DNA from: a virus
Reading direction: 5' to 3' (one strand)
IMG/VR virus record: IMGVR_UViG_3300032605_002499
Coordinates: 1 to 64,000 of that record
DNA: 64,000 nt
The translations under genes and the position numbers were made by a program. Below the pieces are notes generated by a model that had not been told where the DNA came from, searched no databases, and was given only the letters and a program-made list of their open reading frames with translations. Positions 42,903 through 51,991 of this stretch are shown here, one piece after another. Numbering within the stretch: position 1 is the first letter of the stretch; the number at the start of each line of letters is the position of its first letter.

Positions 42903-44417
42903 TTAATTTGTTTTGGTTATAGTTGTTCCAGCCGGTATGGTTGGAGCTCCAGGTGGCGCAGAATTAGTTCCTGTACCTAAATTAACATTAACTTGTACAC
43001 CTTGATTATGATATGGCCAAGGTTCGTGACTTGGTGCTCTAGTAACAATACTCTTAACCCCGTCGCCAGATACTGCCCAACCTGAACTAGTGTCAAATTG
43101 ACTATCTGGCATAGTATATTCCGTTAATCCTTTTGGTACTGCTACTGATGGGGCAAATCCTGGGTTTAAATCTATAGCTGCCGCTTGTAATACAAAATCT
43201 CCGCTAGCTTTCCATGATCCAAATTTTCCATCTAATGCTAATTCGCCATTACTTTTGACACCAATTGAAGTTTCACTAAACAATGTTAGTACATCTTTAT
43301 TAGCACAAGTAAATGCGCCATCACTTTGAAGTGTTGTAGCTACTTTACTTTTCATATTAATATTTCCGCCAGCATAGACATTAAAATCTTTATCAGCGTG
43401 TAAGTTTATTGTGCCTTCTGTGCGTAAGTTAATAGAATTAGTTGAGTAAACATCTAGTGTTCCTTCTTGTCCAAACTCTAACCATACTTGGCCACTAGCG
43501 TGAGAAATATAAAAACAATTGCCATCATCACTCATTGTGAGTTGATGACCCTTAGCTGTACGAATACGCACAATAGAATTTTTGCCAGCAACATCACCGT
43601 CATCCATTACAAATGAATGTCCGCCTCTACGACCTACAACATTAACTGCGTCAGGCGAAACTGATCCAGAAGACACTTGTTGTTGTATTGTTGAATCTTG
43701 TAATCCACCTTGATATATTGGACGGCCAGGTGTACTAAAACCAAAAGCGTTACTAGGACTTTCGCGCTGACTAGATGAACTTATTGACCCGCGAATCGGA
43801 TCATTAACTGTACCTTGTTGAAACAGCACACTAGCTACATAACTATGTACTGGTTTTGTTTGATCAAAAAATTGCGGATTTTCAGTAATTGCTGTATTTT
43901 GTTCAGCATTATTAATTTCTGTGACAGGTAATTGAGGACTGTTAGCAAAATATGTGTCTTGGTTTACATTTTGTTTGGCTGCCGCAGGTGTAGCACCAAT
44001 AGCTGGCACCATATGATTAGCACCTTGTGGTGGAATTACTCCTACATAAAATCCTTGGTTAGGATCGCCAGCAACAAAGAAACATAATACTTGTACACCA
44101 ATGTCTGGAGGACTAAATGACATACCATAACTTTGTTGATTATTAGTTGAGCCATAAGTTCCTACCCCAGCCGATGTACTTGTTTTTGGTGTAGCTCCGC
44201 CAAACGGTGGACAGTAACTAACTGTGCGCCATAAAGTTTGATCTGTTTTATCGCCGCCTCCGAATTGTTCAATAAAAACTTGAACACGACCGCTTCTTGT
44301 TGGATCTATATTGTTTACAATTTCACCAATAAATGGCCCAAAGTCCGTAGGCGTATTACCGCGGTCAAATTTATAGGGTGCTGATCTGCCCGTTGTTCGT
44401 TGTACATTTACTGCCAT
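42903..44417 (-). CDS. 5: Baseplate hub needle protein gp5 without lysozyme domain
   Basis: A 504-residue gp5/VgrG-like spike protein. The N-terminal OB-fold is seen in FIGEIVNNIDPTRSGRVQVF and in PPDIGVQVLCFFVAGDPNQG. The C-terminal half (residues about 280-430) is a beta-helix needle with the repeating pattern INLRTEGTINLHADKDFNVY, GNINMKS. T4 gp5 has a lysozyme domain between these parts; here there is only a linker, with no E-x8-D-x5-T triad. It forms the central membrane-puncturing needle. Muramidase activity is instead encoded in the protein at 58126-60534. Confidence 0.82.
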   Translation of the reverse strand: MAVNVQRTTGRSAPYKFDRGNTPTDFGPFIGEIVNNIDPTRSGRVQVFIEQFGGGDKTDQTLWRTVSYCPPFGGATPKTSTSAGVGTYGSTNNQQSYGMSFSPPDIGVQVLCFFVAGDPNQGFYVGVIPPQGANHMVPAIGATPAAAKQNVNQDTYFANSPQLPVTEINNAEQNTAITENPQFFDQTKPVHSYVASVLFQQGTVNDPIRGSISSSSQRESPSNAFGFSTPGRPIYQGGLQDSTIQQQVSSGSVSPDAVNVVGRRGGHSFVMDDGDVAGKNSIVRIRTAKGHQLTMSDDGNCFYISHASGQVWLEFGQEGTLDVYSTNSINLRTEGTINLHADKDFNVYAGGNINMKSKVATTLQSDGAFTCANKDVLTLFSETSIGVKSNGELALDGKFGSWKASGDFVLQAAAIDLNPGFAPSVAVPKGLTEYTMPDSQFDTSSGWAVSGDGVKSIVTRAPSHEPWPYHNQGVQVNVNLGTGTNSAPPGAPTIPAGTTITKTN

Positions 44418-46273
44418 TATGCGTCCTTAGCTGCCATTGGTTGAGTGCTCGAGCCTGTAGTAAACTCAGGTGTATTTACATAGACTGTAGGAGTGCTTGT
44501 ACGAATTGTCGATCCGCCGCCAGTTACCGTTGTAGTGGATGTAGTATTACTAGTTACTACTGTGCCAGCATTAAGAACTGCCGAAGTTGCGCTTGCGGCG
44601 CCTACTACTACACCAGCTGAAGTAACATCTGTCGGGGCAGATGCCGGTTGTACAGGTGGTGCTACTGCTGGAGTAGCTGACGCTGGTGCCGACACTGGTG
44701 TATTAGTAATAGGAGAAGTCCAGGATGACGGTGTTAATGCGTTAGTTACAGCACCAAGAATTTGACTACCGGCAGCTTCTATTTGTTGTAATAAACTAGT
44801 ACGAGTACCAGCTTGTGGCTGGTTCGCTGATAATGTTGAAGTAGGTGTTGGCGCACGAGTTACTCCTGGGACCGAAGCTAATTGTGTAGGATTTAAATTT
44901 TTAAGCGCATTGCCTTTTAATTCTTGTGTAAATTTACCTTTACTAAAAGTACTTTTTACTTCAGTAGCCGTATATGCCGCACTTGCTTGCGTTGGCGATG
45001 ACGACAAATTATTATTGTTATTTTGTGTAGCAGAAGCGTTTACATCCATTAATCCTGTGCCGCTATAAGGTCCGCTTGTGCCGTTATTATAATCCGCAGG
45101 AGCGTTCCAATTAACCGCAAATACGACCTGTTGTGTATCTGGATTTACTGTGCCATCTGAATAAAAGCCTGTAAATTGAAACGCACTAGCAGTAAGTCCT
45201 TTAACTTCGCCTTGAACTAACCATGCTGGGTCGCCAATAATTTGTAAAGTTATTTCACTTTGATCAGCAAAACTATAAAGATAGTCTGCTAATGTACTAG
45301 CAGGATTATTTGCGCCATTTTGTGCTTGTTGATCGCTTTGTCCAGAACGAGGAGATGGTACATTTTTATTTGGACCAATACCATATCCTACGGAATTTGC
45401 TAACGCATTGTTTAATCCCTGTGACCCTTGTGTTTTTGTTTTGCTACTTAATACATTAATATATTGATTGTTATAATTTTGTTCGTAGCTTAATACTTGT
45501 GTGTTTTCTCCAGTAAACCAATAGTTATAAACTTTTTGTACTCCACGAAATTGTGCTTCTGGAAAATATTGGCTTTGTGCTTCATTCAACGCATAAGTTG
45601 ATATAGTATATGTAATTTTATACGCATAGTCGTTACGCAATTCATCTATTTTATCGCCAATAGGTACTGCGTTAACTGTAATTTTAAACCATGTTGTTGT
45701 TTTATTAGTAGTAGTAGATGTACTAGGCAACGCATTGCCAGAAAGTTGATCCTGCGCTACAATTAATTGATCAGTAACATATCGACTATTACGCATAGTC
45801 ATTTCAATAAATTGTATAATTTGTGTACCTTGACTTACAGCAATATTTTTAGCCTTAGTATTGTATGTGTTTGTTTCTGGAAGCACTTTATCTTTAGCAG
45901 TATTAGTTTGTTGCATTGGTCCTAATTTTTTATCACTAGTTCCAGGCAAGGTAACTCCTGAACTGCGAAGACTTGCTGGCGCAAATTCAATTACATACTG
46001 ATTAGCATAAGTTACTGTACCGTCTTTAACTAATCCTTGCTCGTAAGCATTTAACGCATCACATAATCCAGTAAAAGTATACTTGTTGTTCCCTGTTGGT
46101 GCTGCGGTTGCTAATGGAGGCGCTCCGCGACCTCTGGCGCCAGTAGCGGCTGCTATAGCATTTGATGTTTGTCGTGCGTTAGTTGGCAAGGCATTGGCAG
46201 CCGCCAAAGAAGCTGCTGACTGAGTTCCTCTTCCAAAGCCTGCTGGTCCTGGTAATCCGCTACTACCTGGCAT
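44417..46273 (-). CDS. Baseplate hub-like structural protein
   Basis: A 618-residue protein whose middle part (YTFTGLCDALNAYEQGLVKD, YVIEFAPASLRSSGV, then RNSRYVTDQLIV and ITYTISTYALNEAQSQYF) is a conserved globular core, followed by a Ser/Thr/Ala-rich tail. It lies between gp53 and gp5. Together with the 432-residue neighbour it is in the place where T4 has hub proteins, so a gp27-like hub function shared between the two is my inference. The ATG overlaps gp5 on the downstream side by one base (TAATG). No enzymatic motif. Confidence 0.55.
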   Translation of the reverse strand: MPGSSGLPGPAGFGRGTQSAASLAAANALPTNARQTSNAIAAATGARGRGAPPLATAAPTGNNKYTFTGLCDALNAYEQGLVKDGTVTYANQYVIEFAPASLRSSGVTLPGTSDKKLGPMQQTNTAKDKVLPETNTYNTKAKNIAVSQGTQIIQFIEMTMRNSRYVTDQLIVAQDQLSGNALPSTSTTTNKTTTWFKITVNAVPIGDKIDELRNDYAYKITYTISTYALNEAQSQYFPEAQFRGVQKVYNYWFTGENTQVLSYEQNYNNQYINVLSSKTKTQGSQGLNNALANSVGYGIGPNKNVPSPRSGQSDQQAQNGANNPASTLADYLYSFADQSEITLQIIGDPAWLVQGEVKGLTASAFQFTGFYSDGTVNPDTQQVVFAVNWNAPADYNNGTSGPYSGTGLMDVNASATQNNNNNLSSSPTQASAAYTATEVKSTFSKGKFTQELKGNALKNLNPTQLASVPGVTRAPTPTSTLSANQPQAGTRTSLLQQIEAAGSQILGAVTNALTPSSWTSPITNTPVSAPASATPAVAPPVQPASAPTDVTSAGVVVGAASATSAVLNAGTVVTSNTTSTTTVTGGGSTIRTSTPTVYVNTPEFTTGSSTQPMAAKDA

Positions 46274-46293
46274 AATAATTTCCTATCATAGTA

Positions 46294-47592
46294 TTAACCC
46301 TCGCCCCATCCGCCGTTCGTTTGCGAATTTGATGCGCCAAATGGATTAAAAATAAAATTCTTAACTGTAGCCAGTTGAGACGCTGCTACTTCTTGAGCCG
46401 TTAATTTTGTTGGCCCAGTTTGTACTGTTGGTGACGATGTTGTTGTTGCGTCACGCCCAGACCCTGTTGTATTTCCTGTATTAGCAGAAATGCCTGCTCC
46501 CGATAATACATCTCCAACAGTTGCTCCAGTAAGTTCTATATTATAAGGAATACTTGCTGTGCCTGATGATGACCCATATTTAAAATGTTGCGGTACACCT
46601 TTAATTTGATATTCAATAGCTTTGCTAGCCATTTTAAAATTAAATTCTGTAATTTGAAAAGGATAATATCTAGTCAATACAGCATTAGTAATACCAGGAG
46701 TAGCGCCTGGTGTTCCCGAAGAGCTAGACGGATCTGTTATTAAATGTCCATTAATGTCCCACCCATAAAACTTAACAACTATACAAAAAAATGCTAAGTT
46801 ATTTGCTGCGTTAGTTTGTTGATACAAATCACGAACAGCATTAGTAAGATTTGGTAACAGAGTTAACCCGTTAGGTTCTGTTACTTTAAAAGAAAGCTCA
46901 GTTAGCGTAGCAGGGCCGCCGCCACCTAAAGTTGAACTTATTTCTAAATCGTCAATGTAGTAATCAAGTGTAAAATATTTGTTTCGCCCAGTAGTAGCTG
47001 TTGTTGTTAATTGCCCAGTAATAGTATTAGACTGCCCAGCAAGAGCGCCTTGTTGTGTTGCCGCTGTTTGTTGTGAACTTGCTCCGCCGCTTTGTACAAG
47101 CAACGACCATTGATTAACATCTATTTTTACAGCATTTGTAACAGATTTAAATTGTGTAGGGGTTAACAAATACCATCCAATATTATATGTGTAACTAGCA
47201 AATTGATCTAATATATTGGGCTGTGGCGTAATTAAGGTAGTAGGACTTGTTGCGGCATTAAGTAGCACCGAAGTTCCTGATACAGTATTTGCTCCATTAG
47301 AATTGTCGTCGGTTGGAGCAGCCGCGGCAGGTTGAGCATTTAGCGGAGCCGTAGCAGACGCTTGAGAGTCTGGTAATTTTATTGTTACGTCGCCTACCGC
47401 AGAAGTGGTTAATGCAGTATATGGTATTGGTCCGGCAGGTGTTTGTTGCGACGTACTTTGGCTTTGTTGAGTTGTTACTGTCGCAGGAGCAGGATTGTTA
47501 GCAGGGGGGCGCAGTTGATATGCGCCTGTTGTAGGGTCGAACCATTGTTCGTATCCTGTTGATGGATCGATAGTATTGAATCGAAAAGCCAT
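46294..47592 (-). CDS. Baseplate hub-like structural protein
   Basis: A 432-residue protein. After a low-complexity linker (residues 30-130) comes a core with YFTLDYYIDDLEISSTLGGG, LTELSFKVTEPNGLTLLPNL and LAFFCIVVKFYGWDINGHL, which looks like a beta-barrel hub domain. The N-terminus (STGYEQWFDPTTGAYQLRPP) may be a small binding module. It is probably structural and partnered with the following 618-residue protein; I cannot name a T4 equivalent with confidence. Confidence 0.55.
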   Translation of the reverse strand: MAFRFNTIDPSTGYEQWFDPTTGAYQLRPPANNPAPATVTTQQSQSTSQQTPAGPIPYTALTTSAVGDVTIKLPDSQASATAPLNAQPAAAAPTDDNSNGANTVSGTSVLLNAATSPTTLITPQPNILDQFASYTYNIGWYLLTPTQFKSVTNAVKIDVNQWSLLVQSGGASSQQTAATQQGALAGQSNTITGQLTTTATTGRNKYFTLDYYIDDLEISSTLGGGGPATLTELSFKVTEPNGLTLLPNLTNAVRDLYQQTNAANNLAFFCIVVKFYGWDINGHLITDPSSSSGTPGATPGITNAVLTRYYPFQITEFNFKMASKAIEYQIKGVPQHFKYGSSSGTASIPYNIELTGATVGDVLSGAGISANTGNTTGSGRDATTTSSPTVQTGPTKLTAQEVAASQLATVKNFIFNPFGASNSQTNGGWGEG

Positions 47593-47593
47593 T

Positions 47594-47896
47594 TTAGAAT
47601 CCTAACACTGATTGTAAGGTAGTAATTTTTGGCAAATAAATTTGTGTTCCTGATGTAAAATCAAGAGGCGGTTTAGATAATGTATTAGGATTGCGTTGAT
47701 AAAATACCCACCACAAATTACTATTATCATACAAATCGTGCGCTAACAAATCTGGTCTATATTGGTAAGTCGCATTTATTGTAAAGTATTGATCATCCAC
47801 CAATTTTGGAATTGGTCGATTTATCATCACATCTAAAAAATACTGACTATATTGTGTTAAGTAGTACGGGCTAGTTTGATTATATTGTGCTGTCAT
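47594..47896 (-). CDS. 53: Baseplate wedge protein gp53
   Basis: A 100-residue protein matching gp53 of T4-like phages: YFTINATYQYRPDLLAHDLY, then LWWVFYQRNPN and a LysM-like end GTQIYLPKI. In T4, gp53 clamps adjacent wedges around the hub. It is shorter than T4 gp53 (about 196 residues), as expected for the marine version I remember. The ATG overlaps the upstream stop (TAATG) and follows an AGGAGGG ribosome-binding site. Confidence 0.82.
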   Translation of the reverse strand: MTAQYNQTSPYYLTQYSQYFLDVMINRPIPKLVDDQYFTINATYQYRPDLLAHDLYDNSNLWWVFYQRNPNTLSKPPLDFTSGTQIYLPKITTLQSVLGF

Positions 47897-49086
47897 TACC
47901 AGAACCCTCCTTTAAGTTGATTGCCATTAGCAAATTCTTTAACACTAAATTGTTGACTAACTTGTTGACGAGTATTAACAGGTAATAATCTAATAGTAAT
48001 GTCCATTTTTGTTGGTACATAAGTTGGCGTGCCTTGCGCTAAATTTGGAATATTAGGCGAGCCAAATGGAGTTGTAGGCAAAGCACCTTTGGTTGTAAAG
48101 GCGTTTGCTAGTCGTTGAATACTAGCAAAAATATTATTAGTAGCTACACTTTGTTGTACCGCATTTTGTGATGTTAAATTTAAATTTACTTTATTAGCAA
48201 CCTGAGCTCGTATATAATCAACGTCTTCAGGAAGATTATATGTAAATTCTGTAATTAAACAAGGGTGATTGTTAAACTGATATTGACCTAAACCAGATAA
48301 AAATACTAACGGCGGAGGACTACCTCGTTGTGCGTCTTGACCATAAAACATTTTTGTAGCACTACGGAAAAAATGAATTACTGCCAACAAATAGTTTGCT
48401 TGATTTGTGTCTTGCGCCGTAAAATGTCCTGTAATACTAATGTCGCCAACTTGACTATTTTGATAAAAATAGCCACGAAAATTTGAATGTGTTAAATCAT
48501 AAGTTGAATAGTTTGCTTTATAACTCATGTCAATTTTTGGCGTGTACGGAAATATAACTCCGTTAGTAACTTGTAACGGCTGAAGTATTCCTGGGTTAGG
48601 CGCATTGTACAAATAAGTTGCGCCCTGTGCTAAACTTAATTTAACTCGCCAGTCACCGTTTTTAGATTGTTGCCCTAACTGTGTCGCTCTTTCTTGTTGA
48701 AACTGAGCATTATTAGTGCCAGATTGAATAGCGGCTGCCAAAGGGCTACTTGAGCTAGTTTCTGGAGTTGATGAAATTTTTCCGTTAGAATCTGTTACTA
48801 ATGTAGATCCGTCGTCAAATGTTTGTATGGAGGAACCATCATCAAATGTTTGCAATCCTGGAGTAACAGCGTTAATCGGAGTGGCTGATTTATTAACTTG
48901 GCTCGCCGGAACTATTATGGTTTCGCCCTGACTAAGTGTAGAAGCAGGATCAATCGTTGGACTTATTGGAGCTGGTCCTGTATCTACATTCGCTCTTACT
49001 CCGTCGCCTGATAATTCAGCCTGTAATTTTGCCGCTTCTTCTGCTAACGGATCAGTGGGTGTTACTGGGGTCGGTGATATTGCCAT
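47896..49086 (-). CDS. 48: Baseplate tail-tube cap gp48-like protein
   Basis: A 396-residue protein. After a Pro/Thr/Gln-rich N-terminus there is a conserved core: WRVKLSLAQG, then DMSYKANYSTYDLTHSNFRG, then LLAVIHFFRSATKMFYGQDA and PPPLVFLSGLGQY, which recalls gp48, the cap on which the tail tube starts. I chose the ATG at 49086, not the in-frame TTG further upstream, because AGGA lies eight bases before it. It is the first gene of the leftward tail block, driven by CATAAATA and divergent from gp55. Assignment to gp48 rather than gp54 is moderate. Confidence 0.62.
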   Translation of the reverse strand: MAISPTPVTPTDPLAEEAAKLQAELSGDGVRANVDTGPAPISPTIDPASTLSQGETIIVPASQVNKSATPINAVTPGLQTFDDGSSIQTFDDGSTLVTDSNGKISSTPETSSSSPLAAAIQSGTNNAQFQQERATQLGQQSKNGDWRVKLSLAQGATYLYNAPNPGILQPLQVTNGVIFPYTPKIDMSYKANYSTYDLTHSNFRGYFYQNSQVGDISITGHFTAQDTNQANYLLAVIHFFRSATKMFYGQDAQRGSPPPLVFLSGLGQYQFNNHPCLITEFTYNLPEDVDYIRAQVANKVNLNLTSQNAVQQSVATNNIFASIQRLANAFTTKGALPTTPFGSPNIPNLAQGTPTYVPTKMDITIRLLPVNTRQQVSQQFSVKEFANGNQLKGGFW

Positions 49087-49104
49087 TTTGGTTATCCTAT
49101 ACAA

Positions 49105-49112
49105 TATTTATG
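49105..49112 (-). promoter_or_regulatory. Late promoter of the leftward tail operon
   Basis: CATAAATA on the minus strand. T4 spacing predicts a start near 49099, giving a 13-base leader with AGGA before the gp48 ATG. Confidence 0.65.
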
Positions 49113-49146
49113 GTTTAAATAATATGCTCATATTATGTTAAAAAGG

Positions 49147-49174
49147 TTGACAAGCGGTTGACTTGTGCTATAAT
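49147..49174 (+). promoter_or_regulatory. Consensus sigma70 promoter of the late sigma gene
   Basis: A perfect TTGACA (49147-49152) and a perfect TATAAT (49169-49174) are 16 bases apart. The predicted start is about 49181. It points to gp55 at 49199 and is the only full consensus host-type promoter I noticed in the window. Confidence 0.75.
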
Positions 49175-49198
49175 AAATAATCAAATAGGAGATTTACA

Positions 49199-50125
49199 TT
49201 GGCTACAGGACCAGTCGTATCACAAAGAAAAGTCATTTATCTCAATAATCGAGATATTTTAAAGCAAATACATTTAAGCAAAAACACATATTGCACTTAC
49301 TTAGATCCAGTAAATGATCACCAATATGACATTATTTTGCCCACTGTTGAAAAAATTAATCAGCGTACTGTAGCAGAAGCTAGACGCAATCGCGCAGATC
49401 GCATTAAAAAAGAAACTGGGGTAGTAATTGATCCAAAGAAAATTCCTAACACAGATTTAGTATTTAGAATCACTTGTTGGGAGCATATTCCAATGGCTCC
49501 TAAAAAGATCCCAAAATCTGCTACAACAAAAAAGAAAAAATTAGATGATATTTTTGAACTTGATTTAATCGAAGAAGATATTTTAGGTTTACCCCCAATC
49601 GACGAGCCAGAAGTTGGCGCTACAGCAAAATTTGTCAGACTTCCATTTCCGCCATTTTATCATTATCGTTTAGATGATAAAAAGAAACCGTTTTTAGTGG
49701 GTAAAAGCCACTGGGTTGGTGATTTGGAAAAGGGCGAGTTTAGCAAGGATCATGGCACAATGACTCGTACCTTAGCCAATATGTTTATTAAATTATGTGA
49801 TCGTTATGCTACCCGTAGTAACTGGCGTGGCTATACATACAATGAAGAAATGCGTGGCGCAGCACTGGTACAATTAAGTCAAATTGGCTTACGATTTGAT
49901 GAATCAAAATCACAAAATCCGTTTGCTTACTATACTGCCGCTATTACTAACTCGTTTACTCATGTTCTTAATTCTGAAAAGAAAAATCAAAACATTCGTG
50001 ATGATATGCTTGAAATGAATGGGCTGAACCCTTCGTGGACTAGACAAGCGGCTGGTAAAAAAGATCCTAATCTTAATTCTGTTGTTACCAATATTGATAT
50101 TTCTGAATACAATACTGAAGAATAG
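49199..50125 (+). CDS. 55: Late transcription sigma factor gp55
   Basis: A 308-residue protein with the gp55 core at about residues 205-285: MFIKLCDRYATRSNWRGYTY, then MRGAALVQLSQIGLRFDESK and FAYYTAAITNSFTHVLNSEK. gp55 replaces sigma70 on host RNA polymerase and recognises the TATAAATA-type late promoters. T4 gp55 has only 185 residues; here the N-terminal 200 residues are extra, with an acidic insertion near 120-140. The start is TTG at 49199, supported by AGGAG seven bases upstream (49187-49191). It has a strong host-type promoter, as expected for a gene that must be made before the late genes. Confidence 0.88.
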   Translation: MATGPVVSQRKVIYLNNRDILKQIHLSKNTYCTYLDPVNDHQYDIILPTVEKINQRTVAEARRNRADRIKKETGVVIDPKKIPNTDLVFRITCWEHIPMAPKKIPKSATTKKKKLDDIFELDLIEEDILGLPPIDEPEVGATAKFVRLPFPPFYHYRLDDKKKPFLVGKSHWVGDLEKGEFSKDHGTMTRTLANMFIKLCDRYATRSNWRGYTYNEEMRGAALVQLSQIGLRFDESKSQNPFAYYTAAITNSFTHVLNSEKKNQNIRDDMLEMNGLNPSWTRQAAGKKDPNLNSVVTNIDISEYNTEE

Positions 50126-50167
50126 CCAGTTTAGTTGTAATCTACAATCTAGGAGTGTATAATATTA

Positions 50168-50207
50168 AAATCCCCAGTGAATAACTAAATACATACACTT
50201 GGGATTT
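50168..50207 (+). promoter_or_regulatory. Hairpin with late promoter in its loop, before a homing endonuclease
   Basis: Twelve-base arms AAATCCCCAGTG (50168-50179) and CACTTGGGATTT (50196-50207) pair at 11 of 12 positions. The loop contains ACTAAATA (50184-50191), a late-promoter motif whose predicted start, about 50197, lies in the second arm. The ribosome-binding element GGGA (50201-50204) is buried in the hairpin of a read-through mRNA but free in the late mRNA. This is the arrangement known from the T4 I-TevI gene. Confidence 0.65.
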
Positions 50208-50214
50208 AACTATT

Positions 50215-50982
50215 ATGTTCATATACAAAATTACCGTAAACAATCAAGTCTATTATGGACTAGATACAAAGCCAGAATATAAGCAATATCGCTGGAAGGA
50301 TCATTGTCGCGAAGCGTTTAAGCATAATTCCGAACGAAAAATTCACAAAGCTATGCGAACCGCCGGTATTAAAAATTGCGTATATGAAGTTATAGAGCGC
50401 GGATTTACAGAAGTATCAAAATTAGCATTAGCCGAAATCAAATACATTAAAGATAACGATACTTACAAAAATGGATTAAATGCTAGTCTTGGTGGCGACG
50501 GATTGAGTGCCGGTAGTTGGGCTAATATGAGCAATGATGATCTTATCATTATCCGAGAAGCCCTCGGCGAACATTGGCGTGATTATAATAAAAAAAGATG
50601 GGCAAACACTACCGCAGAAGAACGCAAAGAATTAGTAAAGCATTTACATACCGAAGAAGTTTATCAAGAAAAATCAAAAACACTTAAACGATATTACGAA
50701 GCTAACCCAGATGAAAAAATTAAGCGTGGCGAAAAAATTAAAGCGTGGCAAAGTCAAAATATCGAGCAAGTGAAAGAAATAAATCGACAAAACGGACTCA
50801 AAGGGGCTGCCAAGGTTAGTATTGCCATATTAGTTGAACATCCTGACGGAAGTGTGCTACAATACAAAAGTAAAAGTGAATTCAATCGAGTAACAAAGCA
50901 AACCGCAAGACTCGTAATCGAAAAAACTATTAAAAGCGAATCGCATAATGGATACAAGGCATGGGAAATAAAAGATGAGTAA
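50215..50982 (+). CDS. GIY-YIG homing endonuclease between gp55 and gp47
   Basis: A 255-residue free-standing endonuclease. The nuclease begins MFIYKITVNNQVYYGLDTKP (the strands FIYKI and YYGLD replace GIY and YIG), with a basic helix after it (RWKDHCREAF) and E74 (AEIKYI) as likely metal ligand. The middle is a long charged helical linker. The C-terminus, QYKSKSEFNRVTKQTARLVI, is a NUMOD1-like helix-turn-helix. Expression seems limited to late times by the upstream hairpin. Its last eight bases overlap the ATG of gp47, so the element sits exactly at a junction between core genes. Confidence 0.82.
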   Translation: MFIYKITVNNQVYYGLDTKPEYKQYRWKDHCREAFKHNSERKIHKAMRTAGIKNCVYEVIERGFTEVSKLALAEIKYIKDNDTYKNGLNASLGGDGLSAGSWANMSNDDLIIIREALGEHWRDYNKKRWANTTAEERKELVKHLHTEEVYQEKSKTLKRYYEANPDEKIKRGEKIKAWQSQNIEQVKEINRQNGLKGAAKVSIAILVEHPDGSVLQYKSKSEFNRVTKQTARLVIEKTIKSESHNGYKAWEIKDE

Positions 50983-51991
50983 CTTATTTAAAAAAGCTGC
51001 CGTGATGACAGATATTCATTTTGGTTTAAAGTCTAACAGCCTTGTACACTTAAACGACTGTGAAAAATTTATCGATTGGTTTATTGAAAAGGCTAAAGAA
51101 GAAGGGTGCGAAACTGGTTTCTTCTTAGGTGATTGGCACCACCATCGAGCATCAATCAATATGCAAACATTACATACTTCATTACGGTGTTTGGAGAAAT
51201 TAAGTGCTGCTTTTGATACTTTTTATTTTATTCCTGGTAATCATGATTTGTACTATCGTGATAAACGGGACATCCATGGGGCTGAATGGGCCAAGCATAT
51301 ACCTAATATTGTTATTGTCAATGATTGGTTTCAGCGTGGCGATGTTATTATTGCTCCTTGGTTAGTTGGAGACGACCACAAAAAGTTGTCTAAAATGTCA
51401 GCAAAATATATGTTTGGACATTTTGAACTTCCGCATTTTAAAATGAACGCTATGGTAGAGATGCCGGATCATGGAGAAATTAGCGTAGATAATTTTAAAG
51501 GTGTCGAAAATGTATTTTCAGGACATTTTCATTTGCGTCAAACTAAAGGGAATATTAATTACATTGGTAATTGCTTTCCACATAACTTTGCTGATGCTGG
51601 AGATAATAAGCGTGGCATGATGGTATTAGAATGGGGCAAACCACAGCAATATCATGCTTGGCCTGGACAACCATTATATCGTGTTATGAAACTTAGCGAA
51701 GCTATTGACAACGGTGCTAATATACTTGTACCAAATATGCACGTTCGTGTTGAGTTAGATATCGACATTAGTTACGAAGAAGCTAATTTTATTAAAGAAA
51801 CATTTATTAAAGATTACAATTTGCGTGAAATGGCATTAATTCCTAGTAAGCGTACTGATATTGATATTGATTTAGCACCTGGCGATGTTAAATTTGAATC
51901 AGTAGATCAAATTGTAACTGATCAAATTACCAACATAGAATCAGAATTTTATGATCCTAAGTTATTATTAAAAATTTACCAAAACCTATGA
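50975..51991 (+). CDS. 47: Recombination endonuclease subunit gp47 (Mre11/SbcD-like)
   Basis: A 338-residue calcineurin-like phosphoesterase. Metal-binding motifs are in order: D13-x-H15 (TDIHFG), G52-D53 (LGDWHHH), GNHD at 88-91, then GHFEL and GHFHLRQ. With gp46 it forms the SbcCD/Rad50-Mre11-type complex that resects DNA ends for recombination-dependent replication and host DNA degradation. The size is that of T4 gp47. The ATG overlaps the homing endonuclease stop, and its own stop overlaps the gp46 ATG by four bases. Confidence 0.93.
   Translation: MSNLFKKAAVMTDIHFGLKSNSLVHLNDCEKFIDWFIEKAKEEGCETGFFLGDWHHHRASINMQTLHTSLRCLEKLSAAFDTFYFIPGNHDLYYRDKRDIHGAEWAKHIPNIVIVNDWFQRGDVIIAPWLVGDDHKKLSKMSAKYMFGHFELPHFKMNAMVEMPDHGEISVDNFKGVENVFSGHFHLRQTKGNINYIGNCFPHNFADAGDNKRGMMVLEWGKPQQYHAWPGQPLYRVMKLSEAIDNGANILVPNMHVRVELDIDISYEEANFIKETFIKDYNLREMALIPSKRTDIDIDLAPGDVKFESVDQIVTDQITNIESEFYDPKLLLKIYQNL

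Noticed and set aside
44378-44765. Two plus-strand open frames opposite the hub-like protein
   Set aside because: They are shadows of a Ser/Thr/Ala-rich coding region and have Cys-rich or Val-rich nonsense composition, with no ribosome-binding site.
44417-47592. The two hub-like genes as one gene split by frameshift
   Set aside because: Each has its own start and a conserved core; the 20-base gap and separate N-termini argue for two genes.
49087-49104. An upstream TTG start for the gp48-like protein
   Set aside because: It would place the ribosome-binding AGGA inside the gene and leave no room for a leader after the late promoter; the ATG at 49086 fits both.
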